Source: Bacteriovoracaceae bacterium (GTDB taxonomy: Bacteria > Bdellovibrionota > Bacteriovoracia > Bacteriovoracales > Bacteriovoracaceae). From it: a stretch of DNA of 64,000 bases. How positions within the stretch are numbered: the first letter of the stretch is position 1; every line of letters begins with the position of its first letter. The notes beneath the pieces are model-generated. The model ran no database searches. It worked only from the letters and a program-made list of their open reading frames with translations, and was not told the origin of the DNA. Made by a program: the position numbers and the translations under genes. The DNA is taken from assembly GCA_947450475.1 (NCBI GenBank), contig CANFVK010000003.1:124001-188000 (forward strand), written 5' to 3'. Positions 44,201-53,041 of the stretch are shown here, piece by piece.

Positions 44201-45669
44201 TGATTAATTCTAACCCCGAAACTGTCTCAACCGACTACGATAGTTCAAACAGGCTTTACTTGTCTCCACTATACTCAGAGGATTTATTTGACATTCTTAT
44301 TAATGAAAAGCCTTTTGGCGTTATTACCTCTTTCAGTGGCCAGACTGGTATACAACTAAGAGAACATCTCGAAAAAAGTTTTAGACAAGATTTTTTTAAA
44401 ATAAACTTCCTCGGCCCTACTTGGGAAATTCTACAATTGACCGAAGATCGAAAGCTTTTCAGTCAGCTCACTAAAGAGACACAGCTTTCTCATACATCTT
44501 CAAAAGAAATTAAGGGCAAAAAAAATCTCATAAATGCGATGGTTGAAATTGGCTTACCCGTTATCATAAGACCTTCTTTTGTTATTGGTGGTGAATCAAT
44601 GTACATTTTTAACTCACTTGATGATTTAAAGGATTTGCCAAAGTCCCTAAAAGATTTATTACAAGATGGTTCGGTCATTTTTCAAGTTGAAAACTATATT
44701 GAGAATGCAATTGAGTATGATGTAGATTTGGTTAGAGATCAATTTGGAAATTTTGTATTTACAGTATGCGAACATATTGAATTTGCGGGCGTGCATTCAG
44801 GTGACTCTGGCATGATAACACCTCCAGTTATTCTGTCCGAGAATGAATACTCTGAATTAAAAAATATTTCATGCAAATTAGCAAACATTCTAAAAATAGT
44901 CGGTCCAATTAATTTTCAATTTGCCATAAAGAATGGAAATATTTATTGCATCGAAGCCAATCCAAGGGGCTCTAGAACTTTGCCATTTGTTAGTAAGGCT
45001 TATAGTTTTTCAATGCCAATGATTGCAACAGATGCCATGCTTGGTGAAGAAATTGAAAATCTTGACCAACCTAAAACTAATTTTTATAGCGTGAAGCAAT
45101 CTACTTTTCCTTTTGATCGTTTTATTCATGACAATATACTCCTTGGACCAAAGATGAGATCAACTGGTGAAACAATGGGGATCGATCAAAACAAACAAAT
45201 GGCAATATTGAAGTCATATCAAGGAAATTATCCAAATTTAGGTGAAAAAGGTAAAATCCTTCTAAGTCTTGCTGATCAAACCAAGGAAATCCTCACACCT
45301 TATATCAAATCTTTGTTTGATATTGGCTTTGTTTTTGTTGCTACTCAAGGCACTTGTGATTTTTTAAAGAAACATAACATCCCATGTGAATTAGTAAAAC
45401 GCATCGACGAAGGTGGATTAACGATACTCGAAGTACTCAAAGACGAAAAGATGAGACTGGTTTTTAATACTCCTCAAAACCAAGGAAAATCTCAAAACGA
45501 TGGTGAACATATACGTAACTCAGCAATACAGTACGCCATTCCTTGCTTTACAAGACTCGAAAACATAAAAGCTGTTGCTGAATCTTTAATTGGTACACAT
45601 ACTCAAAAGATTTCCCCCTTGGCCTTACAGGATATAAAAATAATCAAGGAGATTAGCGGTGAAAATTGA
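41242..45669 (+). CDS. carAB: Carbamoyl-phosphate synthase, fused small and large subunits
   Basis: A 1475-residue protein joining CarA and CarB in one frame. Residues 1-375 are the glutaminase: CarA N-domain (TFKGIVNRSL, GEAAFTTGMSGYQET), then RAICLGHQL with the nucleophile Cys and QFHPEASPGPHD with His/Glu. A linker of about 20 residues precedes CarB, which starts KILLIGSGPIKIGQASEFDYSG near 398 and contains both ATP-grasp halves (the second from IAIIGSGPNRIGQGIEFDYS) and a C-terminal MGS-like allosteric domain (FVFVATQGTCDFLKK). Sum of normal CarA plus CarB is about 1455. Lies between pyrB and pyrF with overlaps on both sides. Confidence 0.96.
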   Translation: MVKNFNSDKTIAFLHFEDGTTFKGIVNRSLDDNELKKGIWGEAAFTTGMSGYQETITDPSFLGQHIIFSHSHIGNYEPNPNFEVSQSTKSYATCVVARNFSKNSFLDKLNIPLFSRIDSRRLVRYLSTRKNTSHKSVLTTNSNTPTKEEFASSKLITDDLSLVSQKTKIVHRDGLNPIVIINYGIKKAILDQVLSLGYPVVSLPFFATSQEIESLNPRLIFLSNGPGDPRNFQSEIKVVQDILDLNIPIRAICLGHQLIAAALGIKVIKLPFGQRGTNHPVIDHISNKILITSQNHGYAIDTESFNLIKENNILTKNLFISHTSLFDDSIEGIASVDHFLRSVQFHPEASPGPHDAFDFFAEIKNFLDGKLKNNIDLSKMFLFKQLTTRLKKITPFKKILLIGSGPIKIGQASEFDYSGTQALKALKEEGIEAVLLNSNPATIMTDPNMCSRTYVEPITKETIKKIILKEKVDAVLSTMGGQTALNLCVELEEENFLKQNNVALLGANVDTIKKTEDRALFAEELEKLGYQTGKRFTALNETDALIMAKERVHFPLIIRRDFALGGKGAALVYNLEELKDVFTSDIKFPVTMEKSLVGQKEIELEVMVDCEQNGVIVCSIENIDPCGIHTGDSITVAPAMTISDRCMQQLRNMTLSIAKHMGVVAGGANVQFAINPENEDDITVIEMNPRVSRSSALASKATGYPIAKISALLAIGYTLKEILNDITKVTPVSFEPSLDYVAIKIPIFPFNKFPSSSKLLGPQMRSVGEVLALGGSFSEAFLKALRSLEMGLEIPSLSQLKSTPVEMDLEYLTKRLKSASELSILTVIEAIRFGISVEDIHSYSKITPWFIEQMKVIVDSEVKIKNSKNIFEDVNAFIDFKKIGLSDKHIALLSNKLQKDILDFRFKNKVFPVYKAVDTCSGEFSAETPYFYSTYADENESKPLSRKGKSIAIIGSGPNRIGQGIEFDYSCVKSSERLKEKGIQSIMINSNPETVSTDYDSSNRLYLSPLYSEDLFDILINEKPFGVITSFSGQTGIQLREHLEKSFRQDFFKINFLGPTWEILQLTEDRKLFSQLTKETQLSHTSSKEIKGKKNLINAMVEIGLPVIIRPSFVIGGESMYIFNSLDDLKDLPKSLKDLLQDGSVIFQVENYIENAIEYDVDLVRDQFGNFVFTVCEHIEFAGVHSGDSGMITPPVILSENEYSELKNISCKLANILKIVGPINFQFAIKNGNIYCIEANPRGSRTLPFVSKAYSFSMPMIATDAMLGEEIENLDQPKTNFYSVKQSTFPFDRFIHDNILLGPKMRSTGETMGIDQNKQMAILKSYQGNYPNLGEKGKILLSLADQTKEILTPYIKSLFDIGFVFVATQGTCDFLKKHNIPCELVKRIDEGGLTILEVLKDEKMRLVFNTPQNQGKSQNDGEHIRNSAIQYAIPCFTRLENIKAVAESLIGTHTQKISPLALQDIKIIKEISGEN

Positions 45670-46354
45670 TCAAGTCATAGTTGCACTAGACCAATTGACT
45701 TTAAGTGAGATCGATTATTTTTTAACACTGCCAAATAACCAATTAGAAAATGTTAAAATTGGGCTTGAATTGTTTCTTAAATATGGCCCAGCATTTGTTT
45801 CTGAAATTAATTCTAAATACAACAAAAACATTTTCTTAGACCTAAAACTTCATGACATTCCAATTACAGTAGAAAAGGCTATTTATTCTCTTGAAAACTT
45901 ACCTATTAAATTTCTAAGCATTCATTTGACAGGTGGGTTAGAAATGGCAAAATCTGCAATCGCTCAATCAAGAAAAAGTCTTCCAAATACTAAAGTTCTT
46001 GGTGTTAGTTTTCTTACCTCTTTAGAAACCTCTGACTTAAAAAATATTTTTGGTATAGAAAATTCAACTGATGCTTTTCGAGCTCTATTTCAAATTGCAC
46101 ACAATGCTCATCTTGATGGCGTGGTTTGCTCCCCTCTTGAATTAAAATTATTAAAAAATGAATTTCCAAATCTAATTGGCGTTACTCCAGGAATTCGCTT
46201 TGAAGATGAAATTCAAAACAACATTCTTCAAGATCAGAAAAGGGTTTCAACTCCCCAAAACGCTATAGACTTAGGTGCAGATTATCTAGTAATTGGCCGA
46301 TCTCTTACCAAAAGTACTAATTTAAATGCAAGAATTATCGAATTATTAAGTTAA
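45659..46354 (+). CDS. pyrF: Orotidine 5'-phosphate decarboxylase, GTG start
   Basis: Last step to UMP. The 231-residue protein has VIVALDQLT at the start, KIGLELFLKYG, the catalytic D-x-K-x-x-D motif FLDLKLHDIP, GVVCSPLEL, VTPGIRF and GADYLVIGRSLT. The start is GTG at 45659, with AAGGAG about 8 bp upstream, inside the end of carAB (11 bp overlap). The operon thus holds steps 1, 2 and 6 of UMP synthesis; pyrC, pyrD and pyrE are elsewhere. Confidence 0.95.
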   Translation: MKIDQVIVALDQLTLSEIDYFLTLPNNQLENVKIGLELFLKYGPAFVSEINSKYNKNIFLDLKLHDIPITVEKAIYSLENLPIKFLSIHLTGGLEMAKSAIAQSRKSLPNTKVLGVSFLTSLETSDLKNIFGIENSTDAFRALFQIAHNAHLDGVVCSPLELKLLKNEFPNLIGVTPGIRFEDEIQNNILQDQKRVSTPQNAIDLGADYLVIGRSLTKSTNLNARIIELLS

Positions 46355-46362
46355 AAATTTCT

Positions 46363-47661
46363 TTAAGTGTCCCAATAAGCATCCTCGAGACTCTCCTCAC
46401 GATTTGGTAGACCTTTTATCAACCTTGGTGAATTTTGCTTTAAAACTTCAAAACTGGCACGATTACTGTATTTGCTAACTTGGTGAATAGAAGAATAAGT
46501 CAAAAAACGTATCTGGTGCTTTGGTGAATTTGGTGTCACTTGGCGATGATAAGAATTAGCAGAAATATCATGAAGTACAGCAGAAAGAGCGGCATCTCCG
46601 GCCCCATTTGTATTTTTTATAACACCAGGTCCGCCCATATATGGATTGATATGAGTATAAATTTTAACTGGACGTTTGCAATCACACTTCTTCATTGCTC
46701 TTGAATACTCGTACTTGTTATATTCGCTAATTGATTTTGAATGAATCATGTCTTTTGTTTCACGTTTATATTCATCATCCACATAAGCAGCAACATATAA
46801 ACCTCTTGAACCAACAGTCAAAAGAACCATGTCGCATAAATCTAGAATTTTCTCACATGAAATCAAAGGATCTGATACGTCAATGAGCGCCTTAGCCTCA
46901 TCCTCATTCATAGCACAAATCGTTACATAATTTTTTATAAAATCTAGAAAGAATTCTTTTTTAGCCTTAATCAAGGCACTTGTTCCTAACGACAATACAA
47001 CTGGCACATTGTATTTTAATGCAAGTTTACAAGCTTTTATATTTGCTTGAAACATTGTCGAACTGTCATCTCTTAGAGAATAAGCTGAAACTAAAAGTAC
47101 TGCAGCACCCTTTATAAGTTCTTCCGGAATATAATCTTCACTTAATTCATTCATTATTCCTTTGCCAATAGCAAAAGAACGCTCATGGTCTGGAGTTAAC
47201 AAACACAACGCTCTACCCATATGACCATCTACTGGCTTTAGGTATGAAAAATCTACAAAAGAATTAGTCGTGCAGATGTACTTAAAGGCGTAATCGCCTA
47301 CTGATATATTTTTTGATATTGCACCTAAAGCAACCGATCTGGAATCAGACAGTACGCTGTAATTATGAAGAGTATTTCCAATGGCCCCTCCAGCGTATTC
47401 ACCAATAATTAAAGTGTTCAGTTTAAGTTCCTGATAAATACTCTCAACAATCTCATCTTTCAGGACAACCGATTCACCTTTTTTAATCCCGAAATGATCA
47501 AGAAAATCAAAACTAACATGTGCCTCGATATCAACAATCAATTGATCGATACCAACTACATATACGGCCCCTCTTTCGGAAAAATCTAAATCAAATGGAA
47601 TCCGACCAGCTTCAGTTACAGGGAAGTAATGCTTAGTCTTTCTTTTACCTGGAAATTTCAA
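46363..47661 (-). CDS. gsk: Inosine-guanosine kinase, TTG start
   Basis: PfkB-family kinase that phosphorylates guanosine and inosine, a purine salvage step. At 432 residues it follows E. coli Gsk closely from end to end: MKFPGKRKTKHYFPV, VVGIDQLIVDIEA, AGGAIGNTLHNYSVLSDSRSV, AMNEDEAKAL, HINPYMGGPGVIKNTNGAGDAAL (anion-hole GAGD), and GLPNREESLEDAYWD. The start is a TTG at 47661 with AAGGGG 7 bp upstream, supported by the identical N-terminus. It faces away from the pyrF end, so a purine gene sits next to pyrimidine genes. Confidence 0.96.
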   Translation of the reverse strand: MKFPGKRKTKHYFPVTEAGRIPFDLDFSERGAVYVVGIDQLIVDIEAHVSFDFLDHFGIKKGESVVLKDEIVESIYQELKLNTLIIGEYAGGAIGNTLHNYSVLSDSRSVALGAISKNISVGDYAFKYICTTNSFVDFSYLKPVDGHMGRALCLLTPDHERSFAIGKGIMNELSEDYIPEELIKGAAVLLVSAYSLRDDSSTMFQANIKACKLALKYNVPVVLSLGTSALIKAKKEFFLDFIKNYVTICAMNEDEAKALIDVSDPLISCEKILDLCDMVLLTVGSRGLYVAAYVDDEYKRETKDMIHSKSISEYNKYEYSRAMKKCDCKRPVKIYTHINPYMGGPGVIKNTNGAGDAALSAVLHDISANSYHRQVTPNSPKHQIRFLTYSSIHQVSKYSNRASFEVLKQNSPRLIKGLPNREESLEDAYWDT

Positions 47662-47685
47662 AGAATGCCCCTTATAATTTTTTTA

Positions 47686-48618
47686 ATGCATATAAAATTT
47701 AATGCCTTTATTTTAAGTTGTCTTTTATTCTTCGTCACCCCTTTATTGGCATTTGGTGAAAGCAATTCTTTTGATAATGAGACAATGTCAACTATGCACA
47801 CTGCAAGAATTATTACGCCAAAGGCAATTATTTATGCTGATGAAATATTAAACACACCTCTTGGCTATATCACGAATGGTAAAACAATTACCGTTGGAAA
47901 TCCTCGAAAAAAAAATCTAGACGTTTATCCTCTCATTGTTTACGGCAGAATTGCTTATATAGAATCTAGTAACATCCAATTAGAAGACTCTTCACAAGAT
48001 GAACTGAATTTAAAACGTGGAGTTACAAGAGAACATAATGTAGATATCATGATTATTAAACCAGAAGAGAGACTATCTGAAAACAACTCAGCCTATTTCA
48101 ATCTACAGCAATTTGGATCTGGAAGTGACACAAAAAATTTATTTAACACAGTTGATGGTGTTGCACGAGACAATTTTCTTGGAGTCGGAATCGCCTTACT
48201 TCATCGTCAATCGACTGGAAGATTAATCTGGGGGGCGGGATATGAATATGACTACATTTCAAGTGAAAATATAAAACTCGACTTATATATTTTAAGTCCA
48301 GCAATTGGGTATACACCAATTAAAAATTCCTTATTTTTACTTGACCTGATTTACTCTTTTGATTTTTCACTTTTCAGCAAACTAGATATCAAAAACAATT
48401 TCAGTACGGAACCAACTCCCTTTTTTTGGGGTTCACAACTAAATGCACGTTTAGTGTTCTTTCCTAATCAAGCATACCACGCACATTTAGCATTGGGATT
48501 AAGAGATTATGGCGTACAAAATACCAAGACGCTTTTAGATAAAAATGATACTAAAATAAATGGTATTAAATCGGTCAAAAGCGTAAATCTAGCACTTGGC
48601 CTAGCTATCGAAATATGA
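47686..48618 (+). CDS. SH3-like domain plus outer-membrane barrel protein
   Basis: An exported protein of about 310 residues. The ATG at 47686 gives a clean signal peptide (FNAFILSCLLFFVTPLLAFG); an ATG at 47665 is also possible, while the longer frame overlaps gsk. Residues 35-95 resemble a bacterial SH3-like domain (ARIITPKAIIYADEILNTPLGYI, IAYIESSNIQLE), and residues 130-310 alternate in barrel fashion with GVGIALLHRQ, AGYEYDYIS and LGLAIEI at the end. Probably outer membrane, binding cell wall through the SH3 part. No specific family recognised. Confidence 0.68.
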   Translation: MHIKFNAFILSCLLFFVTPLLAFGESNSFDNETMSTMHTARIITPKAIIYADEILNTPLGYITNGKTITVGNPRKKNLDVYPLIVYGRIAYIESSNIQLEDSSQDELNLKRGVTREHNVDIMIIKPEERLSENNSAYFNLQQFGSGSDTKNLFNTVDGVARDNFLGVGIALLHRQSTGRLIWGAGYEYDYISSENIKLDLYILSPAIGYTPIKNSLFLLDLIYSFDFSLFSKLDIKNNFSTEPTPFFWGSQLNARLVFFPNQAYHAHLALGLRDYGVQNTKTLLDKNDTKINGIKSVKSVNLALGLAIEI

Positions 48619-48628
48619 AATGACTATG

Positions 48629-49903
48629 CTATTCCTCTAAAAGTACCTTCGCATTTTCGTCAGTGTTTATTTTTGTATCTTTTGCTTTTTGTAGAAGATA
48701 TTTTACTTTTTCTTCAGGTGAACTAAAATTTCCTTCAAATTTAGGATTAGTCTTTTGCTCTTCTCCTTTAACTTCATTTTCAAGTTCTTCTTTGGTCTTT
48801 CTACGTATTTTCTCTTGAGCGGATTCAATCAAATTATCACTTTCTGTAGAGAACGTTGATCCAAATTTCTTGTAAGCGAATTCATAAAAAGGTTTCAAAT
48901 ATTTTAGATTTGATTTTCCCTTTTCTAGAAAATAAATAATTACTCTGACAAATTCTTTATTAGTTAAATCATGAGACCAAGCTGAAAATAAATAAAGCAT
49001 TCCCATTTGCTCAACCCGACCAGAAAAGGCAATGTTTTTATAGTGAGCATAGATGTCTATTGAAGAATCGGTGGAACTGTCTTTGAAGCTTAACTCCCTA
49101 ACAAATTTATTGCGATAACTTTCTGCCGTTTGATCATTTATAAGCGTTTTAAACGAAATCGAATAAATGATTCCCCTATCTACGTAGAACAGAATCTCTT
49201 TTCTGTATCTGGGATTATCACTAGGAATTTCAATCATTCCACGATTGGTTTTCGAATCAAATGATATGCGCTTGGTGTTGACTGGAAAAATAAAATCTCT
49301 ATTATAGAGAACAAACAAATTATAAACTAAATCATTATAAGTAACACTTTTAAGAGTCATAAGAGTTGTAAAAAAACTTTTTCCTACATTCGAAGGAAGA
49401 GAAAGTTTTTTTGAAAAAAGATCTCTCCAAAGATCAGCTTCTGTTTTTCTAGAGATGTGATTATTAAAAACTGGCAACAAGAACAATTTCTGATTACCAG
49501 TTGTTGTTTCAAGCTTTATTGCTTTTTCAAGCATAAATGAAAACAACTCAATTTTTTTCCCATCAAAAAAGCTGGCCCCCAAACGTGGTCCAGAACCTTC
49601 GATTTTAATGATGGGGATAAATTGAAGCAATGAACTACTCAGGGGAAAAGGCAGAAGAAAGTGAGAAAAATGAAATAACTCAAAGAGCTTACTTTCATCA
49701 ATATTTTTGTTAATGTCCTTTGAATAAAAGAATTCATTACCATCGTAAAAAGAAGGAGGACTCGGGTTCATTACAAGAAATTTAGTCGTTACTCCTTCTG
49801 TAAGTGTCAAAGTATAAATATGGTAAGGAGCTACAATAACTAGCAGAACGCCAGAAATCACTAAAAGTAGTGCAGTCGTTAAGATAAGAGCTTTTTTGTA
49901 CAT
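48629..49903 (-). CDS. Membrane-anchored protein, unknown function
   Basis: A 424-residue protein with one N-terminal hydrophobic anchor (ALILTTALLLVISGVLLVIVAPY) and a large exported domain without cysteine. The final 65 residues are charged and probably coiled or disordered (EKIRRKTKEELENEVKGEEQKTN). The exported part contains strand-like runs (EILFYVDRGIIYSISFK, DIYAHYKNIAFSGRVEQMG). No known family. Convergent with the preceding gene, 10 bp apart. Confidence 0.62.
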   Translation of the reverse strand: MYKKALILTTALLLVISGVLLVIVAPYHIYTLTLTEGVTTKFLVMNPSPPSFYDGNEFFYSKDINKNIDESKLFELFHFSHFLLPFPLSSSLLQFIPIIKIEGSGPRLGASFFDGKKIELFSFMLEKAIKLETTTGNQKLFLLPVFNNHISRKTEADLWRDLFSKKLSLPSNVGKSFFTTLMTLKSVTYNDLVYNLFVLYNRDFIFPVNTKRISFDSKTNRGMIEIPSDNPRYRKEILFYVDRGIIYSISFKTLINDQTAESYRNKFVRELSFKDSSTDSSIDIYAHYKNIAFSGRVEQMGMLYLFSAWSHDLTNKEFVRVIIYFLEKGKSNLKYLKPFYEFAYKKFGSTFSTESDNLIESAQEKIRRKTKEELENEVKGEEQKTNPKFEGNFSSPEEKVKYLLQKAKDTKINTDENAKVLLEE

Positions 49904-50055
49904 GCTGTATTATCGGGTAATAAATTATCAAAATTAAGCTAAGTTTAAGCTTTTACTAAGAATTTTAGCGAATTTATTTACATTTATAATCCTCAACTAT
50001 TAATTGAAATAGCCGATAAGTTCAATGAAAATGAGTATTACCATAAGGCTGTTTT

Positions 50056-50721
50056 ATGAAAACTAACATTTTATTCCTCACTCTGATCTTCATACTTTCT
50101 GCCTGTGATTCGCCTCGTAGCCAGAGGGCGCTAAATAGCAGTTATAATAATTTGCAAACGAACAATGCTTCAACAGTTAACCTTGATAATGGATCAGGTG
50201 GCCATGAATCAAACAATTCATCAACTACCACAACTACTACTCCGGTTATTCCAAGCGATGCTACTCAATGTAAATTCGCTGCTGATGGTGCATCAGGATT
50301 CGAGTCAGAAAGTTCACATCTAGGAGCCTATACGTTATGTCAAAGCTCGAGCGACAAAAATGCATTTTATTTTCAACTTAAGACCTCTCCTACTAATAGC
50401 AATGGTGATGTAAGTATTTGCTTTATACCTACTACAAGCAGTGGCTCTAGCTCAATATATGTTGGAAATCCGATGTGTGGATATTTCAAAGATCCAAAAG
50501 CAGTACGCAAAATAAACTTTATTAAATACGCCCAATACGCCAATGCCACTATAAACGGTGTAATCTTTTTCAAGGATCTTAGTTGGTACTATCCAGTATT
50601 CAATAGTTATATGATGACATTAGATGCTTACAAGACATGTATGAACATGCTCGCTTATGGAAATTCTTCTTACTGCCAAGCCTTTAAGCAAGTTGGTCAA
50701 TATATTTACCGTCAATACTAG
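50056..50721 (+). CDS. Lipoprotein with Ser/Thr/Asn-rich linker
   Basis: A 221-residue lipoprotein: lipobox ILSAC with Cys17, then an 60-residue low-complexity linker rich in Ser, Asn and Thr (SSTTTTTTPV), then a globular domain with five cysteines (TQCKF, TLCQS, SICFI, MCGYF, TCMNM, SYCQA) that suggests disulfides. No family recognised. Upstream region 49904-50055 holds a TTAAGCT direct repeat but no clear promoter. Confidence 0.7.
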   Translation: MKTNILFLTLIFILSACDSPRSQRALNSSYNNLQTNNASTVNLDNGSGGHESNNSSTTTTTTPVIPSDATQCKFAADGASGFESESSHLGAYTLCQSSSDKNAFYFQLKTSPTNSNGDVSICFIPTTSSGSSSIYVGNPMCGYFKDPKAVRKINFIKYAQYANATINGVIFFKDLSWYYPVFNSYMMTLDAYKTCMNMLAYGNSSYCQAFKQVGQYIYRQY

Positions 50722-50726
50722 GTAAA

Positions 50727-51596
50727 TTAATTTCTAAGTGGACCAGCTACTCTTAGACCTGAACTGAACTCAGAATAGATTGCAAGATCATTAGTTGGAA
50801 AAGCAAGAACTGGAAAAACATTAATTTCTTCCGTTTGATCATTCTTTGATCTTCTTAGGCATGATATAATATAAAAGAAATTGGTTTTTGATTCAGAAAA
50901 TGATTTTATATAAACAAAGAAGACATCGCCTTCATTGTCTTTAGTTTCAAAAACCTCGTCTGGGGACTCTAGACAATCTTCAAAGCAGAATTCATATTTT
51001 GAAAAATCCTCGAATGATATATCACTTTCTTTTCTTTTTATTAAGAGTTCCGCTAGAAGTTTTGATTTTTTATTTTCTAGCAATTGCATAAATATAAAAT
51101 CTTCTTCATTGAACTTTTCTCCATCTCCAACCCTATCACCATCGACTGAATCGATATTTGATTTTTTTATCCGAAATTCATTTAGAAACTCTTGCGATTG
51201 AGTTTTAGTTAAAAGAAATACAAATGAAACTTCTTTTTTATATACAAAACAAACAACTAAAGCACTAAAAGTGTCGTAGTGGCGAATAAAAGTAGTTAGA
51301 ACTTCATCTAGGTCATTTTTGTTTGTCCAAATTTCACTAGGTAATGAAATAATTTCTTCGATTAATTGCTTATCATCTGAATGATTTTTTATTAATTCAT
51401 ATTCTAAGCTCAAATTTTTACGAAGTCTTTTTTCCATATCTTCGAAATGAAAAGTTATTGGGTTATAAAAGTCCTCAATGCAAAGCTCAGAACAAAATCC
51501 CTTAGTTGTATTCTCTTCAACAAATAATAAATTATCTAAAGATGAAACAACTTTTTTGCATTCAATACAATAATAGAGAGGATTTGAAAATTTCAT
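50727..51596 (-). CDS. Protein with N-terminal TRASH-like zinc finger, unknown
   Basis: A 289-residue cytoplasmic protein. The first 45 residues hold a C-x2-C plus C-x3-C pair (YYCIECKKVV and KGFCSELCIEDF), the spacing of TRASH/MYM-type zinc fingers. The rest is acidic with mixed alpha/beta segments (FEDMEKRLRKNLSLEYELIK, FSALVVCFVYKKEVSFVFLL) and no recognised enzyme motif. The ATG at 51596 shares a base with the stop of the upstream barrel gene (TGATG), so translation is coupled. Confidence 0.65.
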   Translation of the reverse strand: MKFSNPLYYCIECKKVVSSLDNLLFVEENTTKGFCSELCIEDFYNPITFHFEDMEKRLRKNLSLEYELIKNHSDDKQLIEEIISLPSEIWTNKNDLDEVLTTFIRHYDTFSALVVCFVYKKEVSFVFLLTKTQSQEFLNEFRIKKSNIDSVDGDRVGDGEKFNEEDFIFMQLLENKKSKLLAELLIKRKESDISFEDFSKYEFCFEDCLESPDEVFETKDNEGDVFFVYIKSFSESKTNFFYIISCLRRSKNDQTEEINVFPVLAFPTNDLAIYSEFSSGLRVAGPLRN

Positions 51597-52459
51597 CAAA
51601 GGCTAATATTAAGACCAGTGAAAAGAGAATTGGAATAAATTCCATGTAGTTCATAAAGTTTTGCCAATTTCAAATCCTGGCTGCTCTTGGCCTTATTGGT
51701 GCGATATCTGGCACCAAGCTCCAGATTGACCGCAGGAGCGATCGAAAGATTTAATTTAGGCGATAAAGAAGAAAAACTAACTGAATTTAATAAATGATTT
51801 TCCCTAGAATCTGAAGAATTTTGGATTTTAAAATTTTCTATTTCAAGTTCAAACTGAATATCATTTGAAACCATCCAACCGCTACTAACACTAATACGCT
51901 GTATATTTCCCGTACTCATTTCAGTTTCTTTTTTCGGCAGACCTACAAGAGTGAGATCAAATCCAATTCCAAGACCAAAACTTCCAAATCTTTTAGTGGT
52001 TTCAAATCCAAAAATCTTATCAGTTTTTGATGAAGCCAATTCACTATTGCTAGCAAAGCGCCCTCCACCAAATATATCAAATTTTGCCTCATCATTTGGA
52101 GAACCAAATCTTAACCAATTAAAACCCAAAATAGCCTTTGTATTCCCATTTTGATTTCCATGGTTATTATTTGCATTCCAATAGGAAATATCCACAAAGA
52201 TATTTACCGGTGTTTGAACATGAGCGTTTATATTTAAAAAACCTATTTTATCAGAATCAATTTCACTAACCTCGTAGTTAGTGTCAAATGACAAATCTGA
52301 CTTCCAAGAAAGTGAGCGCGAATCACTATTTTTTGAACTTAGATTTAATGTAGATGTTTTAGAAAGTGATTTTTGATCTTGTCCGTGCTCAGTATAGTCT
52401 ACAAGAGCAAAACAGTTTGTTGATAGAATCATTAAAAATAATAAAATCAAATTTTTCAT
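51596..52459 (-). CDS. Exported outer-membrane barrel-like protein
   Basis: A 287-residue protein with a signal peptide ending NCFA and an all-beta mature chain of alternating residues (INAHVQTPVNIFVDISYWN, AILGFNWLRFG, FGLGIGFDLTLVG, LNLSIAPAVNLELGARYRT) ending GIYSNSLFTGLNISL. The size and pattern fit a 10-12-stranded outer-membrane barrel. No family assignment. First of a two-gene unit with the zinc-finger protein gene. Confidence 0.65.
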   Translation of the reverse strand: MKNLILLFLMILSTNCFALVDYTEHGQDQKSLSKTSTLNLSSKNSDSRSLSWKSDLSFDTNYEVSEIDSDKIGFLNINAHVQTPVNIFVDISYWNANNNHGNQNGNTKAILGFNWLRFGSPNDEAKFDIFGGGRFASNSELASSKTDKIFGFETTKRFGSFGLGIGFDLTLVGLPKKETEMSTGNIQRISVSSGWMVSNDIQFELEIENFKIQNSSDSRENHLLNSVSFSSLSPKLNLSIAPAVNLELGARYRTNKAKSSQDLKLAKLYELHGIYSNSLFTGLNISL

Positions 52460-52703
52460 ACTGACCCAATCCTAGTCAAAATTATAAGAAATTCATCATG
52501 AATCTCTTTTTATACATACAGAATAACCTCAAAAAGATAAAAAAGTAAGCACGAGATTAACCCGACAGAATCGATTGGTTTATTTTTTTATTATAAATAT
52601 CTGTAATATTGAAATATTGCATAAATGGAAAGTCTTACCCTCTCCTAAGAAGGTCACATTACCTATTAACATAATCTATGTGGATCTATATTAGGAGGAA
52701 GAC

Positions 52704-53015
52704 TTGGATATTCAATACCGCCCGGAACAATCAATGAAAGCACTAATACACTTAGGGACATTTGGGCATTTTCCATTATTTCATGAATGTTGGCTTAGCG
52801 ATCCAGAGCTTGGCGACAAACGTTTTTTAAAAATAACAGGAATTGAAAGAGCTAGAGCTAAAAAATTATTTCAGATTGTTTCAAAGCACAGAAAATTAGA
52901 ACATAAAAAAACTGTTTTAATATCAATGGAAGACAATGATAGAAAAATATTTATGAAAGCTTTCTTTAAATTAGTAGAAGGTAGAATATTAGATCAAAAA
53001 CCAGAACTACATTAG
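52704..53015 (+). CDS. Small basic protein, unknown function, TTG start
   Basis: A 103-residue protein whose TTG start follows a near-perfect AGGAGGA at 5 bp; the next in-frame ATG is ten codons in without a ribosome site. The chain is basic with SDPELGDKRFLKITGIERARAKKLFQIV in the middle, which may be helical, and no Cys-based motif. No family recognised. It is followed by two overlapping genes, so it probably opens a three-gene operon. The 244-bp region upstream (52460-52703) holds the divergent barrel gene promoter area with no clear boxes. Confidence 0.62.
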   Translation: MDIQYRPEQSMKALIHLGTFGHFPLFHECWLSDPELGDKRFLKITGIERARAKKLFQIVSKHRKLEHKKTVLISMEDNDRKIFMKAFFKLVEGRILDQKPELH

Positions 53016-53041
53016 ATATAATTAAATTACTATCTTTTGTT

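Noticed and set aside
47629..47685. Longer start for the SH3/barrel gene
   Set aside because: It lies in gsk and its TTG-start region; the ATG at 47686 gives a clean signal peptide.
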